Translations under genes and position numbers: made by a program
NCBI RefSeq assembly: GCF_021018805.1
Contig: NC_086247.1
Location: forward strand, 88,396,140 to 88,460,139
DNA: 64,000 bases
Origin: Prinia subflava
Lineage: Eukaryota > Chordata > Aves > Passeriformes > Cisticolidae
Direction of reading: 5' to 3'
The notes under the pieces: model-generated
What the model saw: only the letters and a program-made list of their open reading frames with translations
The model's database searches: none
Told to the model about the DNA's origin: nothing
Shown here: in pieces, positions 61,988-64,000 of the stretch
Layout: each line of letters starts with the position of its first letter
How positions within the stretch are numbered: position 1 is the first letter of the stretch

Positions 61988-63850
61988 TGCTATACTGCCA
62001 CTGCTATATAAAAAAGAAAAATTGAAATGTTTCATGCAAACACATGGAATGATGATATTCTGATGCTAATTAGTCGTCCTCCAAATCAAAACATCTAAAA
62101 AATCATAGAATGCCTGCCAAGACTTTAGATTTTACTGGAACTGTATTTTCTGAAGGCCAGCAACCTGTCTTTATCTACCCATTTCCTATCTCCAGAAACC
62201 ACACTTCCTCCTTATGATGAGATTCACTTTCTGAATAATCAGTTTCCCACTCATGTGGAATTTTTTTTCTAAAATGCTCTGCTGCTATGCTTAGTTTTCA
62301 GTACTTAAAGGGCAATTTAGATAACCCGAATTTGATGTTTTGTTTCAGACATAGCCAAAGGTTCAGTTAGGTCTCCAACCACCAAGAAAGAGCCCATAAG
62401 CTTGCATTTTTATTTTATTATTGCTATTACTATTGCTTTACTATTTTTAGCAAAGGTTTGATCCTGTGTTGTGCAGACGGCTTTGTGTCCCTGGAGACCT
62501 CTGTTATTGGATGAGATTGCAGGACTTGCCCTTTTTTCTGATACTCCAAGGGAAAAATGCAGGCCTCTGGTCTACAAATAGAACTGGTGAAAAAGAGCCC
62601 TGTGCTCAGGGAGGAACAGGGAGTAATGCTGAGCTCATATATTTGCTCAGCCCAATAAAATGCAGTCTTTTTCTCAAAATACTTCTCTGCAAATCACTTC
62701 AGTGACTAACTACTGCTTACTCTGCCTTGTGGATGAGGAATTAACTGCACTGACTTTTTATCAGTAAAATAGTTGTTCTCCTATTAATGTCACATGGAAA
62801 GTTACAAGTGAAACTCCTGAGCCTAAGAAAACGGCTGTGTGCTGTCTTAACCACTGAGCTTGCATTTAATTTGAGATATTTTCATCCTTTAGAGCACACT
62901 TTGTGAAAGCGAGCTCTGAGTGTTGAGGTATGTGTTAACCATTCCTTCTGCACTCAGCAAACTTCCTGTGTGTTCAGCACTTTTAACACTGAAGCAATAT
63001 TTTGTTACGAGGGATACAAATCCCCAAAAGCAGAGTTTGTAATGTGAAAGCAGAAGAAAAGAGGGACTATATGATCACTGTTTGGGCCATTTATGGAAAC
63101 GCCATCACAGGAAGCTCTGGTATTTCAGGCCTGAGGGTAAATGGGGACATTATTTTGGAATGTAAATACATTTTACCAACAAACTGCAAAACACTAGATA
63201 TGATCCCATTCTTTCTGATAACAAAATAATGTCACACAACTCTTTCCTGTGCTCAATATCTTTCTCTTCTTACTTCATAAATGTGAAAATGGGCAAGGAA
63301 AAGAAGACAGTAATGTAAAAGCAGGCTTATTTCTGGAACAAACATTATAAAGACCCATTTGTTTCTTCCCAATTAGGACAGTACTTGTGTAATTGGAAGG
63401 AAAAATGTCATAATGTGGCTAATTGGCTCCTGCTACTGAAGTCTGTGCCAGAATTGTCAGGGTGGTGCTGCTTGTGGGGTGGTGCTTCTACTTTCTCGTG
63501 CATTGAACCAGCATGACTCTTCAATAAGAACCAGGGAACAAGGTCCATTCCCACAGCCATGGTTCACCCAAATCTCCTGCTGAAGGCAGTGACCTCTGGA
63601 TAAAGGCACAGATAGTAGGATGGCAGGGTGTGAAGCCCTTGATTTGCCAAGGACATGTTTATACTTGGAAATAGGCCAGGGGTGAAGACGACTTCCTTCC
63701 CTATTCCGCTCCATCCACTTTTAAAAGATGGATAAATCTGAGTGTTTCCTGAATTGCAGCGTTCCAGTTCTAGCAGACCAACAAACAAAAAAGGTGGTTT
63801 GTTCCAAGCTGGCATTAACCTCTATTTGTCTGAGTTGGTCTGTGCCTTGT

Positions 63851-63862
63851 GGGAGCTGTAGT
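63851..63862 (-). promoter_or_regulatory. Isolated ACTACAG-type (ZNF143-like) motif
   Basis: The minus strand reads ACTACAGCTCCC followed by ACAAGGCAC, fitting the ACTAYRNNNCCCR consensus, but in non-CpG DNA near the window edge. It could be an intronic or alternative promoter site, or chance. Confidence 0.35.
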
Positions 63863-64000
63863 TCAGGGCTGGTAACTCCCACAGTGCAGTCTCCTCCCTG
63901 GTCAAACATGAGTCTCATTCTGTTTTGTGCAGAGTTTCTGTGATCAACAGTTCTCCTAAGAGCTACTGGTTCCTACAGAAAGCTGTCTTCCAACAAGGAA

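Larger units (their letters stand above)
52518..64000 (-). other. NEDD9: NEDD9 intron (inferred), partial
   Basis: At least 11.5 kb upstream of the last recognised NEDD9 exon, without the SH3 or YQVP exon. Contents noted: two CR1 fragments, a TTTGA repeat, a poly-A run, one isolated ACTACAG-type promoter motif and a possible short exon at 59,252-59,310. It is called intron because the missing N-terminal exons must lie further along on the same strand. Confidence 0.7.

Noticed and set aside
52518..64000. Search for the NEDD9 SH3/YQVP exon.
   Set aside because: No minus-strand segment encodes the ALYDN or YQVP motifs; the exon is taken to lie beyond the window.
1..64000. CRISPR arrays, operons, riboswitches and other prokaryotic systems.
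   Set aside because: The window is vertebrate nuclear DNA with introns, CpG islands and CR1 repeats; the short tandem repeats are simple-sequence tracts.

Overview
This 64 kb window is vertebrate nuclear DNA, almost certainly from a bird. It carries many short, 5'-truncated CR1-type retrotransposon tails, compact introns, two CpG-island promoters in an AT-rich background and solo avian-type retroviral LTRs. The species cannot be named from the sequence. The coding content matches the vertebrate ELOVL2 - SMIM13 - NEDD9 neighbourhood (human 6p24.2), with the same order and relative orientation.

Region by region: (1) 1-12,297 holds no recognisable exon and is read as the 5' part of ELOVL2 intron 1 on the minus strand. 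(2) 11,770-12,560 is a CpG island. It contains a strong Kozak ATG on the minus strand followed directly by a splice donor, best explained as ELOVL2 coding exon 1 consisting of only the start codon. A TATA-like element points the other way. (3) 12,600-20,000 is an intergenic stretch of about 8 kb with CR1 fragments, a T-rich tract, a GATA-type microsatellite and a roughly 98-bp ATT microsatellite. (4) 20,020-20,640 is the SMIM13 CpG-island promoter, with two ACTACAA-type (ZNF143-like) motifs, an inverted CCAAT box and a GC box. SMIM13 coding exon 1 is at 20,396-20,471 and exon 2 at 29,411-29,604, giving an 89-residue single-pass membrane protein. The intron carries a CR1 copy and a solo LTR with a 4-bp target duplication. 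The 3' UTR is long. (5) 33,000-46,000 is intergenic, with a CR1 copy and a second, longer solo LTR on the minus strand. (6) 46,000-64,000 holds the 3' part of NEDD9 (HEF1/CAS-L) on the minus strand: five coding exons (34, 34, 408, 30 and 163 codons), a 3' UTR of about 2 kb, and intron up to the window edge. The SH3-domain exon and first exon are not here and should lie beyond 64,000.

SMIM13 and NEDD9 converge tail to tail; ELOVL2 and SMIM13 diverge head to head about 8 kb apart. The genes are not known to act in one pathway: ELOVL2 elongates very-long-chain polyunsaturated fatty acids, SMIM13 is a small membrane protein of unknown function, and NEDD9 is a focal-adhesion scaffold. I did not find a convincing new biological system. 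The points most worth a second look are a bird-lineage YDSP tyrosine motif in NEDD9 outside the classical substrate domain, the start-codon-only ELOVL2 exon with an opposing TATA-like element, the paired ZNF143-like motifs at SMIM13, and an isolated copy of that motif near 63,855.
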